A stretch of 12,928 nt of DNA from RZYP01 sp964386405 (GTDB taxonomy: Bacteria > Bacillota > Negativicutes > Acidaminococcales > Acidaminococcaceae), in assembly GCA_964386405.1 (NCBI GenBank), contig CAYLRW010000047.1:1-12928 (forward strand), read 5' to 3'. The position numbers and the translations under genes are program-made. Shown here piece by piece: positions 1 to 7,827 of this stretch. Numbering within the stretch: the first letter of the stretch is position 1; each line of letters opens with the position of its first letter. The notes beneath the pieces are model-generated. The model saw only the letters and a program-made list of their open reading frames with translations, did no database searches and had not been told where the DNA came from.

Positions 1-294
1 TTCTGTTTCCAGCAATGTAGGAGCACCGTAGCTCGTGCCTGCCAGTATCGCCTTTTGCAAAGCTGAGGTAACTTCTGGGTGCGCATGACCCAGAATCATC
101 GGTCCCCAGGATTCAATATAATCAATGTAGTCATTGCCATCGATATCATAAATATGGCTGCCGCTGGCCTTGGCAATAAAAGGCGGCGTACCGCCGGCAC
201 TGCGGAAAGAACGCACAGGGCTATTCACGCCGCCGGGAATTACTTGTTTTGCTGCGGCAAAAGCCGCCGCCGATTTTTCCAGATTCAATGTCAT
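1..294 (-). CDS. hemL: Glutamate-1-semialdehyde 2,1-aminomutase, N-terminal part (cut by window edge)
   Basis: HemL converts glutamate-1-semialdehyde to 5-aminolevulinate with pyridoxal phosphate, the last step of the C5 route that HemA begins. The visible 98 codons start MTLNLEKSAAAF and contain the family's N-terminal signature: IPGGVNSPVRSF (about residues 19-30), then YDIDGNDYIDYIESWGPMIL and GHAHPEV. These are typical of class-III aminotransferases of the HemL type. The catalytic lysine lies beyond the left edge and cannot be checked. The ATG at 294 has a GGAG about 12 bases upstream. The gene follows hemB on the same strand after 39 bases and is probably the next cistron of the operon. 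The family is confidently recognised; completeness is unknown. Confidence 0.93.
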   Translation of the reverse strand, partial: MTLNLEKSAAAFAAAKQVIPGGVNSPVRSFRSAGGTPPFIAKASGSHIYDIDGNDYIDYIESWGPMILGHAHPEVTSALQKAILAGTSYGAPTLLETE

Positions 295-333
295 AGCTTT
301 TCTGTACTCCTTCAACCTTCAAATTTATAAAAC

Positions 334-1311
334 TTACTTTTCCTGCAGCCAACGTGCGGCGTCAAGTGCGTGATAAGTAATGATGATATCTGCGCCTGCC
401 CTCTTCATGCCTAGCAATGTCTCCAGCACGATGCGCTTTTCATCAATCCAGCCGTTGGCTGCGGCAGCTTTGACCATCGCATATTCGCCACTGACATTAT
501 AAACCACTAAAGGCAAATCAAAATTATCGCGAATCTGGCGCACCACATCAAGATAAGCCAGTGCAGGCTTCACCATCAGCATGTCAGCGCCTTCTGCGAC
601 ATCCAAAGCAGCTTCCCGTATCGCTTCCCGCGCATTAGCAGGATCCATCTGGTAAGAGCGACGGTCGCCAAACTGCGGAGCTGAATCTGCTGCCTCCCGG
701 AAAGGGCCGTAATAGGCTGAAGCATATTTGACAGAATAGGACATGATCGCCACATCCTGAAAACCATGTTCGTCTAATTTTTCCCGGATAGCCAGTACTC
801 GTCCATCCATCATATCAGAAGGAGCTACAATATCAGCACCCGCTTCCGCATGACTGAGCGCCGTCTGTGCCAACAGCGGCAGCGTGGAATCGTTGTCGAT
901 TTTTTCGCCGTTCAGCATGCCGCAATGCCCATGGCTGGTATATTCGCACAGACAAACATCGCTAACGACAACTAGTCCCGGCAGCGCTTTCTTGATCTGA
1001 CGGATTGCTTCCTGCACCGGACTCGCAGCATCCCAGGCACTGGAACCTTGTTCATCCTTGTATTCTGGCAGTCCGAAAACGATAACCGCCGGAATACCTG
1101 CCGCATAAGCTTCTTCAGCAAGCTTTACTGCCATGTCTGGCGAAAGGTGATAAATACCCGGCATAGATGCAATTTCTTTCTTGATACCCTGGCCGGGTAC
1201 TATAAATAATGGGAAAACAAAATCTGCTGCTGATAATTCAGTTTCACGCACCAGCGTGCGTACACCGGCCGATACCCGCAGGCGTCGGGGCCGAATAAAT
1301 GGTGTTGTCAT
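334..1311 (-). CDS. hemB: Delta-aminolevulinic acid dehydratase (porphobilinogen synthase)
   Basis: HemB condenses two 5-aminolevulinate molecules into porphobilinogen in the cytoplasm. The 325 residues match the usual family length (about 320-330). A cysteine-rich zinc site is visible in DVCLCEYTSHGHCG, with Cys120, Cys122 and Cys130, so this is predicted to be a zinc-dependent enzyme. The two Schiff-base lysines are seen as Lys195 in SYSVKYASAYYGPFR and Lys248 in MLMVKPALAYLD. The start codon overlaps the stop of the upstream cobA-hemD gene in an ATGA, which implies translational coupling. It lies between cobA-hemD and hemL, as expected for a pathway operon. Nothing looks damaged. Confidence 0.97.
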   Translation of the reverse strand: MTTPFIRPRRLRVSAGVRTLVRETELSAADFVFPLFIVPGQGIKKEIASMPGIYHLSPDMAVKLAEEAYAAGIPAVIVFGLPEYKDEQGSSAWDAASPVQEAIRQIKKALPGLVVVSDVCLCEYTSHGHCGMLNGEKIDNDSTLPLLAQTALSHAEAGADIVAPSDMMDGRVLAIREKLDEHGFQDVAIMSYSVKYASAYYGPFREAADSAPQFGDRRSYQMDPANAREAIREAALDVAEGADMLMVKPALAYLDVVRQIRDNFDLPLVVYNVSGEYAMVKAAAANGWIDEKRIVLETLLGMKRAGADIIITYHALDAARWLQEK

Positions 1312-2831
1312 TTTTCTTCCTCCCCATACAATTCTTGAATGGCTTTGACTAAGCCTGTAATAGTATATTCCTCAGCTTTAACATCAGTCTTGATGCCATA
1401 TTCTTCACAGGTTTCAGCTGTAATCGGGCCAATACAAGCCACTTTGGCCTTCTGAATCAGCTTAGTGCCATCATCACCCAGTAATTGCAAAAGATTGGTC
1501 ACAGTGGAAGAGCTGGTAAAGGTTACTACATCAATCGCGCCTGACTGAAGCTGCTCTCTTACCAAGTCACGGTCAGCAGTACCTGTTACTGTCCGATAAA
1601 CAGGAACTACGTTGACGCTGGCACCCATCTCACGCAATTTTTCCGGCAGCACATCTCTGGCTTCCAGCGCTCTTGCCAGCAGTATATTCATGCCGGGTTG
1701 AATTTCTCCCTGCAAAGCATCCACGATGCCTTCGGCACGAAATTCCGGCGGTACAATATCCGCTTTAATGCCGTAGTTTTTCAATTTGGCGGCTGTCTGC
1801 GAACCGATGGCAGCTACTTTAGCATGGACGAGAGCACGACAGTCATAACCATCAAGCCACAGTCGCTCGAAAAAGCGTTCCACACCATTGGCACTGGTAA
1901 AAATTACCCAGTCATATTGCGCAAGCTTCTTGAAAGCATCATCCAGCGGCTGAAAGCTTTCCGGCTCTACAATCTTGATAGCAGGTGCTTCTATACAACG
2001 TGCGCCTAGTTTTTCCAATTCATTAGTCAAAGCACTCGCTTGTTCTCTGGCTCTGGTTACCAATACAGTTTTGCCGAATAACGGTTTAGTATCAAACCAA
2101 GCCAACTGCTGACGCAAAGCAGCTACTTCACCTACCAGAAAAATAGCAGGCGGCTTTAATCCCTGTTCTGCTACATCCTGCGCAGCTCTGCCGACCGTCG
2201 TTTCGAGCACACGCTGCTCCGGCTTCGTGCCCCAACGGATAACGGCTGCGGGTGTCGTTGCCGGACGGCCATTTTCGATAAGCTTTGCCGTTATGTGCGG
2301 CAGATTTTCCACACCCATCAGAAACACCAGGGTATCGACACCTGTCGCTAATTTATCCCATTTAATCGTTGATTCGCTTTTTGTCGGATCTTCATGCCCG
2401 GTCACCACAGCAAAAGAAGTTGCAATGCCTCTGTGTGTTACCGGAATCCCTGCATAAGCTGGCACTGAAATCGCAGAAGTTATACCTGGCACCACTTCAA
2501 AAGGAATGCCGTTTTCAACCAGTTTCAGTGCTTCTTCGCCGCCGCGGCCAAAAACGAAAGGGTCGCCGCCCTTCAGGCGTACGACAGTTTTACCCTCCAA
2601 CGCCTTGTCTACCAGCACCTGATTAATTTCTTCCTGACGCATGGTGTGTTGGCTGGAAGCTTTACCGACATAGATCATTTCGGCATCCGGGCGGGCAGCC
2701 GCCAGCAGACGTTCATCGGCCAGCCTGTCATAGACGATGGTATCCGCCATCTGAATATATTCATGCCCTTTCACACTGATAAGCTTGTAATCACCGGGGC
2801 CTGCCCCTACTAGATAAACCATTCCTGGCAT
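1308..2831 (-). CDS. cobA-hemD: Fused uroporphyrinogen-III C-methyltransferase / uroporphyrinogen-III synthase
   Basis: This is a two-domain protein of 507 residues. The N-terminal part (about 1-245) is the SAM-dependent methyltransferase that turns uroporphyrinogen III into precorrin-2. It shows VGAGPGD (8-14), VRLKGGDPFVFGRGG (84-98) and VPGITSAISVPAYAGIPVTH (114-133). The C-terminal part (about 252-507) is uroporphyrinogen-III synthase, with VLVTRAREQA (256-265), VIFTSANGVERFF (309-321), FTSSSTV (438-444) and CIGPITAET (466-474). The fusion makes uroporphyrinogen III from hydroxymethylbilane and commits it to the siroheme/corrin branch in one polypeptide. The ATG at 2831 is preceded by a perfect AGGAGG six bases upstream, which favours it over the Met three codons later. 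Fusions of this kind are known in clostridia and relatives. Confidence 0.96.
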   Translation of the reverse strand: MPGMVYLVGAGPGDYKLISVKGHEYIQMADTIVYDRLADERLLAAARPDAEMIYVGKASSQHTMRQEEINQVLVDKALEGKTVVRLKGGDPFVFGRGGEEALKLVENGIPFEVVPGITSAISVPAYAGIPVTHRGIATSFAVVTGHEDPTKSESTIKWDKLATGVDTLVFLMGVENLPHITAKLIENGRPATTPAAVIRWGTKPEQRVLETTVGRAAQDVAEQGLKPPAIFLVGEVAALRQQLAWFDTKPLFGKTVLVTRAREQASALTNELEKLGARCIEAPAIKIVEPESFQPLDDAFKKLAQYDWVIFTSANGVERFFERLWLDGYDCRALVHAKVAAIGSQTAAKLKNYGIKADIVPPEFRAEGIVDALQGEIQPGMNILLARALEARDVLPEKLREMGASVNVVPVYRTVTGTADRDLVREQLQSGAIDVVTFTSSSTVTNLLQLLGDDGTKLIQKAKVACIGPITAETCEEYGIKTDVKAEEYTITGLVKAIQELYGEEEK

Positions 2832-2853
2832 AATTTTCCTCCTACTATCTGTT

Positions 2854-2878
2854 CGCTTACCACCTGCAAGGTGGCAGC
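2854..2878 (-). other. Intercistronic hairpin between hemC and cobA-hemD
   Basis: In the 71-base gap between hemC and cobA-hemD the minus strand can fold as CCACCT-TGC-AGGTGG (arms 2869-2874 and 2860-2865). An outer GCT/AGC pairing is also possible. There is no U-run after it, so it is unlikely to terminate transcription. It could protect or delimit mRNA segments, or it may be incidental. This is the only real gap within the otherwise overlapping part of the operon from the first gene to hemB. Confidence 0.35.
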
Positions 2879-2902
2879 GTATTTATTTATCAATTTTTAT
2901 AA

Positions 2903-3829
2903 TCAATATTCGATAAGTTCATCAAGAATTTCTTTGCCGCCGGCCGCCAGCATTTTTTGTGCCAACTTGATGCCAAGCTCTTCGGCTTCAGAGCAGCAGC
3001 CGCAAATTTGTTCGCGCACTTCTCTGGTTCCATCTATTTTCAGGATTGTTGCTTCTAGCAGCAATTGATCGCCATTCACTTCGCCATGGACACCGACAGG
3101 CACCTGACAGCCTCCCTGTACTTCTCTCAGATAAGCACGCTCTGCTGTTACCGCCGCAATCGTTTCGCTGTCATTTAAAAATTCCAGTACCGACAGTACT
3201 TCTGCATCAGCCTGTCTGGTTTCAATGGCCAGAGCCCCCTGGCCTACCGCCGGCAGACAGATTTCGATCGGAAGAATTTGCGTTATATATTGTTCAAGGC
3301 CCAAACGCTTAAGACCCGCAGTAGCCAGAATTATTGCGTCCATTTCCTGGTTCTCCAGCTTCTTGATTCTGGTATCAAGATTGCCGCGCAGATCAATCGT
3401 CTGCAAATCCGGTCGGTATTTAAGGATCTGCGCCCTTCTTCTCAAACTGGAAGTTCCGACTTTTGCTCCTTGTGGTAATGCATCAAGAGACTTGTAACGC
3501 AGGCTGACAAATGCATCACTGGCATCAGCGCGGGCAGTAATTGCTGCCAGCATTAACCCTTCCGGCAATTCGGTTGGCATATCCTTCAGGCTATGCACCG
3601 CCAAATCAATTTCGCCGCTCAGCATGGCGTTTTCTAATTCCTTGGTAAATAATCCTTTGCCGCCGATTTTCGCCAGCGGCACATCAAGGATTTTATCGCC
3701 GGTCGTAACTATCTTTTTCAGAGTGACCTCAATCTCAGGATACCTTGCGCGAATACGGCCGGCAATGTGTTCTGCCTGCCAGAGGGCAAGCTTACTGCCG
3801 CGCGTACCTATAACAACATTTTGTTTCAT
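2903..3829 (-). CDS. hemC: Porphobilinogen deaminase (hydroxymethylbilane synthase)
   Basis: HemC polymerises four porphobilinogens into hydroxymethylbilane. The chosen protein is 308 residues, the usual length. It starts MKQNVVIGTRGSKLALWQAE, the standard N-terminus, with GTRGSKLAL forming the first substrate loop. Other signatures are LAVHSLKDMPTELPEG (77-91) with the catalytic Asp83, VGTSSLRRRAQ (124-134), and GGCQVPVG (239-246), in which Cys241 carries the dipyrromethane cofactor. The reading frame is open further upstream to 3886, but the ATG at 3829 has GAGGAG ten bases upstream, and the extra 19 residues would have no family counterpart. The gene overlaps the end of hemA by 38 bases. 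Confidence 0.96.
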   Translation of the reverse strand: MKQNVVIGTRGSKLALWQAEHIAGRIRARYPEIEVTLKKIVTTGDKILDVPLAKIGGKGLFTKELENAMLSGEIDLAVHSLKDMPTELPEGLMLAAITARADASDAFVSLRYKSLDALPQGAKVGTSSLRRRAQILKYRPDLQTIDLRGNLDTRIKKLENQEMDAIILATAGLKRLGLEQYITQILPIEICLPAVGQGALAIETRQADAEVLSVLEFLNDSETIAAVTAERAYLREVQGGCQVPVGVHGEVNGDQLLLEATILKIDGTREVREQICGCCSEAEELGIKLAQKMLAAGGKEILDELIEY

Positions 3830-5108
3830 TATTATTGTTCTCCTCTGTCTGCTCAAGTTTGAATAACCCACAAATGGCATCGACATAAAAATGTTCCTTG
3901 CTGGTTCCCGTTACTTCATTCATGCTGATCATGGGATCACGCATCAATTTACGCACGATCATCTTCGACATATTTTCCATGATTTTTCTTTCTTCCGGTG
4001 AAATATCCGGCAGCTTTGCCAAAGCACGTTTAACTTCCCGCAGCCTCATTTGTTCTGCTTTATCGCGTAAATTAGCCAATACCGGCTGGTAAGAAAGATA
4101 ACGGAATTTTTCTACCAAATCAGCTCTCTCAGCATCAATGATCTTTTCTGCCGCCAACGCTTCTTTCTTCCTTAATTTGATGTTCGTCGCTACAACCGCT
4201 TCCAGGTCATCTATATTGTATAAAGTAACATCTTTGATTTCACCAACCTCAGGTTCTACATCCCTTGGGACAGCAATATCAATAAAAATAAGCGGTCTGC
4301 CTTCTCTTTGCGGCATCAAGCTGTCAACGTCCCTCGCACGTACCATATAATGCGGAGCCCCGGTAGATGTAATCACTATATCTGCCTCGTTTGCAGCCGC
4401 TATATAGCTTTCAAAATGAACAGCCACACCTTGGAATTTCTCAGCTAATTCCACTGCTCTTTTATAATTGCGGTTAGAGACAAAAACGGTTTTCACCCCA
4501 TTAGCAACAAGGTGTCTGGCTGTGAGTTCGCTCATCTGCCCTGCGCCAATAAGCAACACATTGGATTCCTTCAAATCTCCAAAAGCTTTCTTCGCCATTT
4601 CCACAGCAGCATAACTTACCGATACTGCGCTATAAGCAATATGAGTCACAGTACGCACCTTTTTACCAACTGCTATAGCTCTGTGAAACAAAGTATTCAG
4701 CACGGTGCTGGTGCTATCAGCATCACGTGCCAATGAATAAGCCCGCTTTACCTGGCTCAAGATTTGTCCCTCTCCTATAATAAGCGAATCCAAGCTGGAA
4801 GCCACTCGAAACAGATGATTAATACAGTCTTCACCAGTAAAAAAGAATAAAAACTTCTTGGCATCTGGCGGATTCACTGCCATGCGCTGCAAAAATTGAC
4901 GCATGATTGGCAGCGCCTCTTCAGCATCGTCCACAACAGCGTACAATTCAGTACGATTACAGGTGGACAGCAGAACGCACTCGTTGAACCCATCACAGCT
5001 GCAAAAATATTTCAATGCCAGCTTAATCTGCTCTTCCGAAAAAGAAAAACATTCCCGCACTTCAATCGGCGCGGTTTTATGATTTAATCCCAATACTACT
5101 AGCTGCAT
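3792..5108 (-). CDS. hemA: Glutamyl-tRNA reductase
   Basis: HemA reduces glutamyl-tRNA(Glu) to glutamate-1-semialdehyde with NADPH, the first committed step of C5 tetrapyrrole synthesis. The protein has 438 residues. Seen motifs are GLNHKTAPIEVRE (7-19), the catalytic Cys50 in LSTCNRTE, FRVASSLDSLIIGEGQILSQ (100-119), the NADPH-binding GAGQMSEL (188-195) and FIDIAVPRD (275-283). A C-terminal helical dimerisation region follows. The last about 13 residues (from ENNNNETKCC) are read from DNA that also encodes the start of hemC, so this tail is probably not conserved. The start at 5108 lies within the 3' end of the preceding gene (32-base overlap) and has GGAGG about 12 bases upstream. Confidence 0.97.
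   Translation of the reverse strand: MQLVVLGLNHKTAPIEVRECFSFSEEQIKLALKYFCSCDGFNECVLLSTCNRTELYAVVDDAEEALPIMRQFLQRMAVNPPDAKKFLFFFTGEDCINHLFRVASSLDSLIIGEGQILSQVKRAYSLARDADSTSTVLNTLFHRAIAVGKKVRTVTHIAYSAVSVSYAAVEMAKKAFGDLKESNVLLIGAGQMSELTARHLVANGVKTVFVSNRNYKRAVELAEKFQGVAVHFESYIAAANEADIVITSTGAPHYMVRARDVDSLMPQREGRPLIFIDIAVPRDVEPEVGEIKDVTLYNIDDLEAVVATNIKLRKKEALAAEKIIDAERADLVEKFRYLSYQPVLANLRDKAEQMRLREVKRALAKLPDISPEERKIMENMSKMIVRKLMRDPMISMNEVTGTSKEHFYVDAICGLFKLEQTEENNNNETKCCYRYARQ
3840..3845 (-). promoter_or_regulatory. Ribosome binding site of hemC
   Basis: GAGGAG on the minus strand, ten bases before the ATG at 3829 and inside the last codons of hemA. It decides the hemC start in favour of 3829 over the upstream in-frame ATG at 3886. 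Confidence 0.7.
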
Positions 5109-5721
5109 GACGAATCATTGCCTCCGCCTCTTCAATTCTGCCTTGCCGTAATAAGGCAAGGATATCTTCATTTATTGCTTCCCGCCAAAAACATTCACGC
5201 TCTTTGGAGGTTGCCAGTCTTTGCTTAAGTTCCCCGCGTACTTCATTCAAAAAATCAAGAAACTCGCCATATTCACCGCCATAACCCGCAGCTAATTGCT
5301 GGCGAAGCCTTTTTGCTAATACAGGACTTTTGCCTCCGGTAGAAACTGTCAGCAGCAAATCTCCGCGTTTAACCTGTGCAGGCACGGAGAAATTACCGAG
5401 TTCCGGCACATCCACAACATTAGCTAAAATGCCATTCTCTTCAGCTTCTCTGGCAACTGCCTCATTGACAAAAGGATCATCTGTCGCACAAATGACCAGG
5501 AAGAACCCGCCCAAGTCTCCTTCTTGGTAGGGCTTTGCTATATAATTAAATTGTTTCTTTCGCTGCATTTCTGCTAATTCAGCTGTCAGTTCAGGACTTA
5601 AAACAGTTACCTGCGCTTCAGCTGCTAGCAGCGACTTCACTTTACGGCAGGCAACACTGCCGCCGCCCACAACCAGACATCTTTTACCGCCAATGCGTAA
5701 ATTTATCGGATAGTCAGTCAT
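5077..5721 (-). CDS. Precorrin-2 dehydrogenase / sirohydrochlorin ferrochelatase (siroheme synthase N-terminal type)
   Basis: This is the NAD-dependent oxidation (and possibly iron chelation) unit of siroheme synthesis, equivalent to the N-terminal half of CysG or to Met8p/SirC. It has 214 residues. The Rossmann fold opens with LVVGGGSVACRKVKSLL (16-32). NVVDVPELGNFSVPA (101-115) contains Asp104, aligned with the catalytic aspartate of CysG. STGGKSPVLAKRLR (127-140) is the family's central signature. It is the first gene after the cobalamin riboswitch and overlaps hemA by 32 bases. With the CobA half of the downstream fusion it would take uroporphyrinogen III to sirohydrochlorin or siroheme. 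Whether it chelates iron or only dehydrogenates cannot be told from sequence. Confidence 0.93.
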   Translation of the reverse strand: MTDYPINLRIGGKRCLVVGGGSVACRKVKSLLAAEAQVTVLSPELTAELAEMQRKKQFNYIAKPYQEGDLGGFFLVICATDDPFVNEAVAREAEENGILANVVDVPELGNFSVPAQVKRGDLLLTVSTGGKSPVLAKRLRQQLAAGYGGEYGEFLDFLNEVRGELKQRLATSKERECFWREAINEDILALLRQGRIEEAEAMIRHAASSIGIKS

Positions 5722-5774
5722 TTTTGCACCTTATTTCTTTCATCACATCTTTACGCCTGCTCAATCCTGGTAAT

Positions 5775-5800
5775 AAAAAATCCCCGCAAAATATGCGAGG
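5775..5800 (-). terminator. Riboswitch-linked intrinsic terminator
   Basis: On the minus strand CCTCGCA-TATTT-TGCGGGG forms a 7-bp stem (5782-5800, one G-U pair) followed by ATTTTTTATTA. It lies between the cobalamin aptamer and the first hem-operon gene, so it is the likely expression platform. When the aptamer binds cobalamin, transcription would stop here. An upstream GGGGAGG (5848-5854) could pair with CTTCCTC (5797-5803), which includes the stem's 5' shoulder, and act as antiterminator. That pairing is inference. Confidence 0.8.
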
Positions 5801-5869
5801 AAGAATAAAGACAAAGGTGATGATATGTCGGTTCACGTTTGTGCCACCCTCCCCATCGCTCGTAGGTTT

Positions 5870-6033
5870 AACGGTGATTGCAAACAGGCAGTTCTCCTGA
5901 CTCTGGATCATCGTTCACCCAAACCTTCCCAAGAATATTCTTAGTGGCATCTCATGGGGTCGCTCCTCATTACAGTGGCGGGACCGCGCCGGGCTTGCAC
6001 CGGCTTATCTATTAAGACCAAAGGTCACCTGTT
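5870..6033 (-). ncRNA. Cobalamin (B12) riboswitch aptamer
   Basis: The minus strand carries the conserved core GCCGGTGCAAGCCCGGC, followed by GCGGTCCCGCCACTGTAA, and the B12 box GAGTCAGGAGAACTGCCTG at 5885-5903. The ends pair as a P1 helix: AACAGGTGA (6025-6033) with TCACCGTT (5870-5877), with one bulged A. These are hallmark elements of the adenosylcobalamin-type aptamer. It sits in the roughly 345-base leader of the siroheme/hem operon, just before an intrinsic terminator, so high cobalamin should reduce transcription of the whole operon. The exact ligand preference (adenosyl- versus hydroxo/methylcobalamin) cannot be read here. Confidence 0.95.
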
Positions 6034-6072
6034 TTTATCATATGAAATTTTCAAGTCATTTTAACGGAATCT

Positions 6073-6101
6073 ATTATACTATATACATCCAATTTTAGCA
6101 A
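6073..6101 (-). promoter_or_regulatory. Sigma-A-type promoter of the hem operon
   Basis: The minus strand has TTGCTA (6096-6101), a 17-base spacer, and a perfect TATAAT (6073-6078). Transcription would start near 6066, about 30 bases before the riboswitch P1 helix, which is the expected geometry. No other promoter-like sequence of similar quality lies closer to the operon. Confidence 0.75.
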
Positions 6102-6183
6102 AAAAACGCACCGCTTATTTACGTCTGCGTGCTTTGAAGTTGTATGGTGCAGGAAAGCCTCAATAATTGTCGAATTAATCTGG

Positions 6184-7827
6184 ATGTCAAGAAACAAGCA
6201 AAGAAGGCAGATGAAAAAATTGTGGCAGAAAACAAGCAGTGACGAACAAAACGAAAATGAAGTGTTCGCTTTTCAGCAACATTATGTCCAGCATAATAAT
6301 TCTCAGTTCATGAAAAATATCTCACTGCTCACCTTCATCATGCTTATTTGCACCTTACTATCTTTGTTTATCAAAAGTATTGATAGCATAGAATCCAATG
6401 TCGTAATGGTTTATTTACTCGGTGTTATCATTTTTTCCTATCTTGCCAATGGCTATGTCTATAATTTTTTGGCTTCGCTTTCCGGTGTGCTCCTATATAA
6501 TTTTTTCTTTACTGAACCCTATTACACACTGGAAGTCTACAGGCACGATTACCTGATAACCTTTCTGATCATGTTCATCGTAGGTTTTTTCACCAGTACG
6601 CTGACTATGAAAATCAAATGGGAAACTTTTCTGGCTGAAGAACGGGAGCAGCGCATTAAAGCCTTATATATTATAGGCAGAAAACTGTTGAGCGTCAAAA
6701 ACAGCGGTCATCTGGCAGAAATATCTGCACAGGAAATTGCCAAGCAGTTTGCTGCCGATGTTTTGGTTCAATTTTTTAATGATAATAACGAGATATCCAA
6801 CAGATATGTCGCAGGCAGCGATTTATTTGTTGATGATAAAGAACGTGTCGCCTGTTTAGAAGCCTGCCAGTCAGGAATTCCCTGTGGTTTTGGCACCAAG
6901 CTTTTTCCCAAGGCTCATGGTTATTATCAGCCAATTATTGGGCAAGACGGAGTTATCGGTATTATCGGCGTTATTTTTTCACCAACCATGCCGCCCACTA
7001 ACCTGCAAACAGGGTTCCTTGAAACTATAGCTTCGCAAATTGCTGTTGTCTTAGAACGCGAAAAACTTTATGAAAAACAGGCCGAAACCCAAATGCAAGT
7101 ACAGCGTGAACGCTTGCGGGCAGATATGTTCAGAACTATCTCGCATGATTTGCGCACCCCGCTTACCGGCATAATTGGTTCAGCCAATACGGTTCTTGAT
7201 AATTACGCCAATATCAGCGATGAAATTAAAAAAGACTTTTTGCATAATATTTACGAGGATGCTTGCTGGTTGAATGAAATGGTAGAAAACATCTTGCATA
7301 TCACGCGCTTTGATGAAGGGCGCATCAAATTAAACATTGAAGAAGAGGCAGCCGAAGAAATTATCGCCGAGGCCATCAGCCGTGTAAAAAAACACGCACA
7401 CAATCACCAAATCAACACAGATATCCCACCCAGCCTGATTCTTCTGCAAGCAGACGGCGTTTTGCTGACCAGGGTACTGGTGAACCTTTTGGAAAACGCT
7501 GTGAATTATACTCCCGAAGGCAGCCTGATTTCAGTATCTCTTAGTAAAAGCGACGAAAATGTTTTATTCGAAGTCAACGACAACGGTCCTGGCATTCCAG
7601 AAGAGAATTTGCCGCACATATTTGAGAGGTTTTATCCTCATCCGGCAAAAGCTTACGGTGGACGCCGCAGCACCGGTCTTGGCCTTTCCCTATGCAAATC
7701 AATTGTCGAGGCACACGGTGGTCGAATAATGCTCAGCAACAATAAACCTCACGGCACTAAAGTGCAGTTCTGGATTCCTGTCAAGGAGGTACCTAGCGAT
7801 GCAGCCCTTAATTCTGATAGCAGATGA
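6184..7827 (+). CDS. kdpD: KdpD-like membrane sensor histidine kinase without the N-terminal KdpD/Usp domains
   Basis: The 547-residue protein begins with about 40 polar residues. A four-helix DUF4118 membrane block of KdpD type follows (about 45-64, 73-90, 91-108, 122-142), including YNFFFTEPYYTLEVYRHDY. Next come a GAF-like region (about 160-290) and the kinase core: H-box FRTISHDLRTPLTG with His321, N-box VNLLENAVNYTPEGS (433-447), G1 DNGPGIP (466-472) and STGLGLSLCKSIVEAHGG (496-513). Classical KdpD proteins are about 900 residues and carry a cytoplasmic Walker-containing sensor domain plus a Usp domain, both missing here. The likely role is sensing potassium or ionic/turgor state. The start is uncertain: no clear ribosome binding site precedes 6184, and Met at 6211 has AGAAGG only three bases upstream. 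Confidence 0.88.
   Translation: MSRNKQRRQMKKLWQKTSSDEQNENEVFAFQQHYVQHNNSQFMKNISLLTFIMLICTLLSLFIKSIDSIESNVVMVYLLGVIIFSYLANGYVYNFLASLSGVLLYNFFFTEPYYTLEVYRHDYLITFLIMFIVGFFTSTLTMKIKWETFLAEEREQRIKALYIIGRKLLSVKNSGHLAEISAQEIAKQFAADVLVQFFNDNNEISNRYVAGSDLFVDDKERVACLEACQSGIPCGFGTKLFPKAHGYYQPIIGQDGVIGIIGVIFSPTMPPTNLQTGFLETIASQIAVVLEREKLYEKQAETQMQVQRERLRADMFRTISHDLRTPLTGIIGSANTVLDNYANISDEIKKDFLHNIYEDACWLNEMVENILHITRFDEGRIKLNIEEEAAEEIIAEAISRVKKHAHNHQINTDIPPSLILLQADGVLLTRVLVNLLENAVNYTPEGSLISVSLSKSDENVLFEVNDNGPGIPEENLPHIFERFYPHPAKAYGGRRSTGLGLSLCKSIVEAHGGRIMLSNNKPHGTKVQFWIPVKEVPSDAALNSDSR
7783..7790 (+). promoter_or_regulatory. Ribosome binding site of the response regulator gene
   Basis: AAGGAGGT lies eight bases before the ATG at 7799, inside the 3' end of the kinase gene. 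This near-perfect site supports the overlapping start and independent or coupled translation of the regulator. Confidence 0.7.

Noticed and set aside
79..373. Two plus-strand frames over hemL
   Set aside because: They are antisense to the clearly recognisable HemL N-terminus, and their peptides have no recognisable family features.
3830..3886. N-terminal extension of HemC by 19 residues from the upstream ATG
   Set aside because: The extension lies in hemA coding sequence, has no family counterpart, and the ATG at 3829 has a proper ribosome binding site.
5714..5911. 65-codon minus-strand frame upstream of the siroheme-type gene
   Set aside because: It reads through the B12 box and the terminator hairpin, so the region is explained by the riboswitch. 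The predicted peptide resembles no family and ends at the next gene's start.
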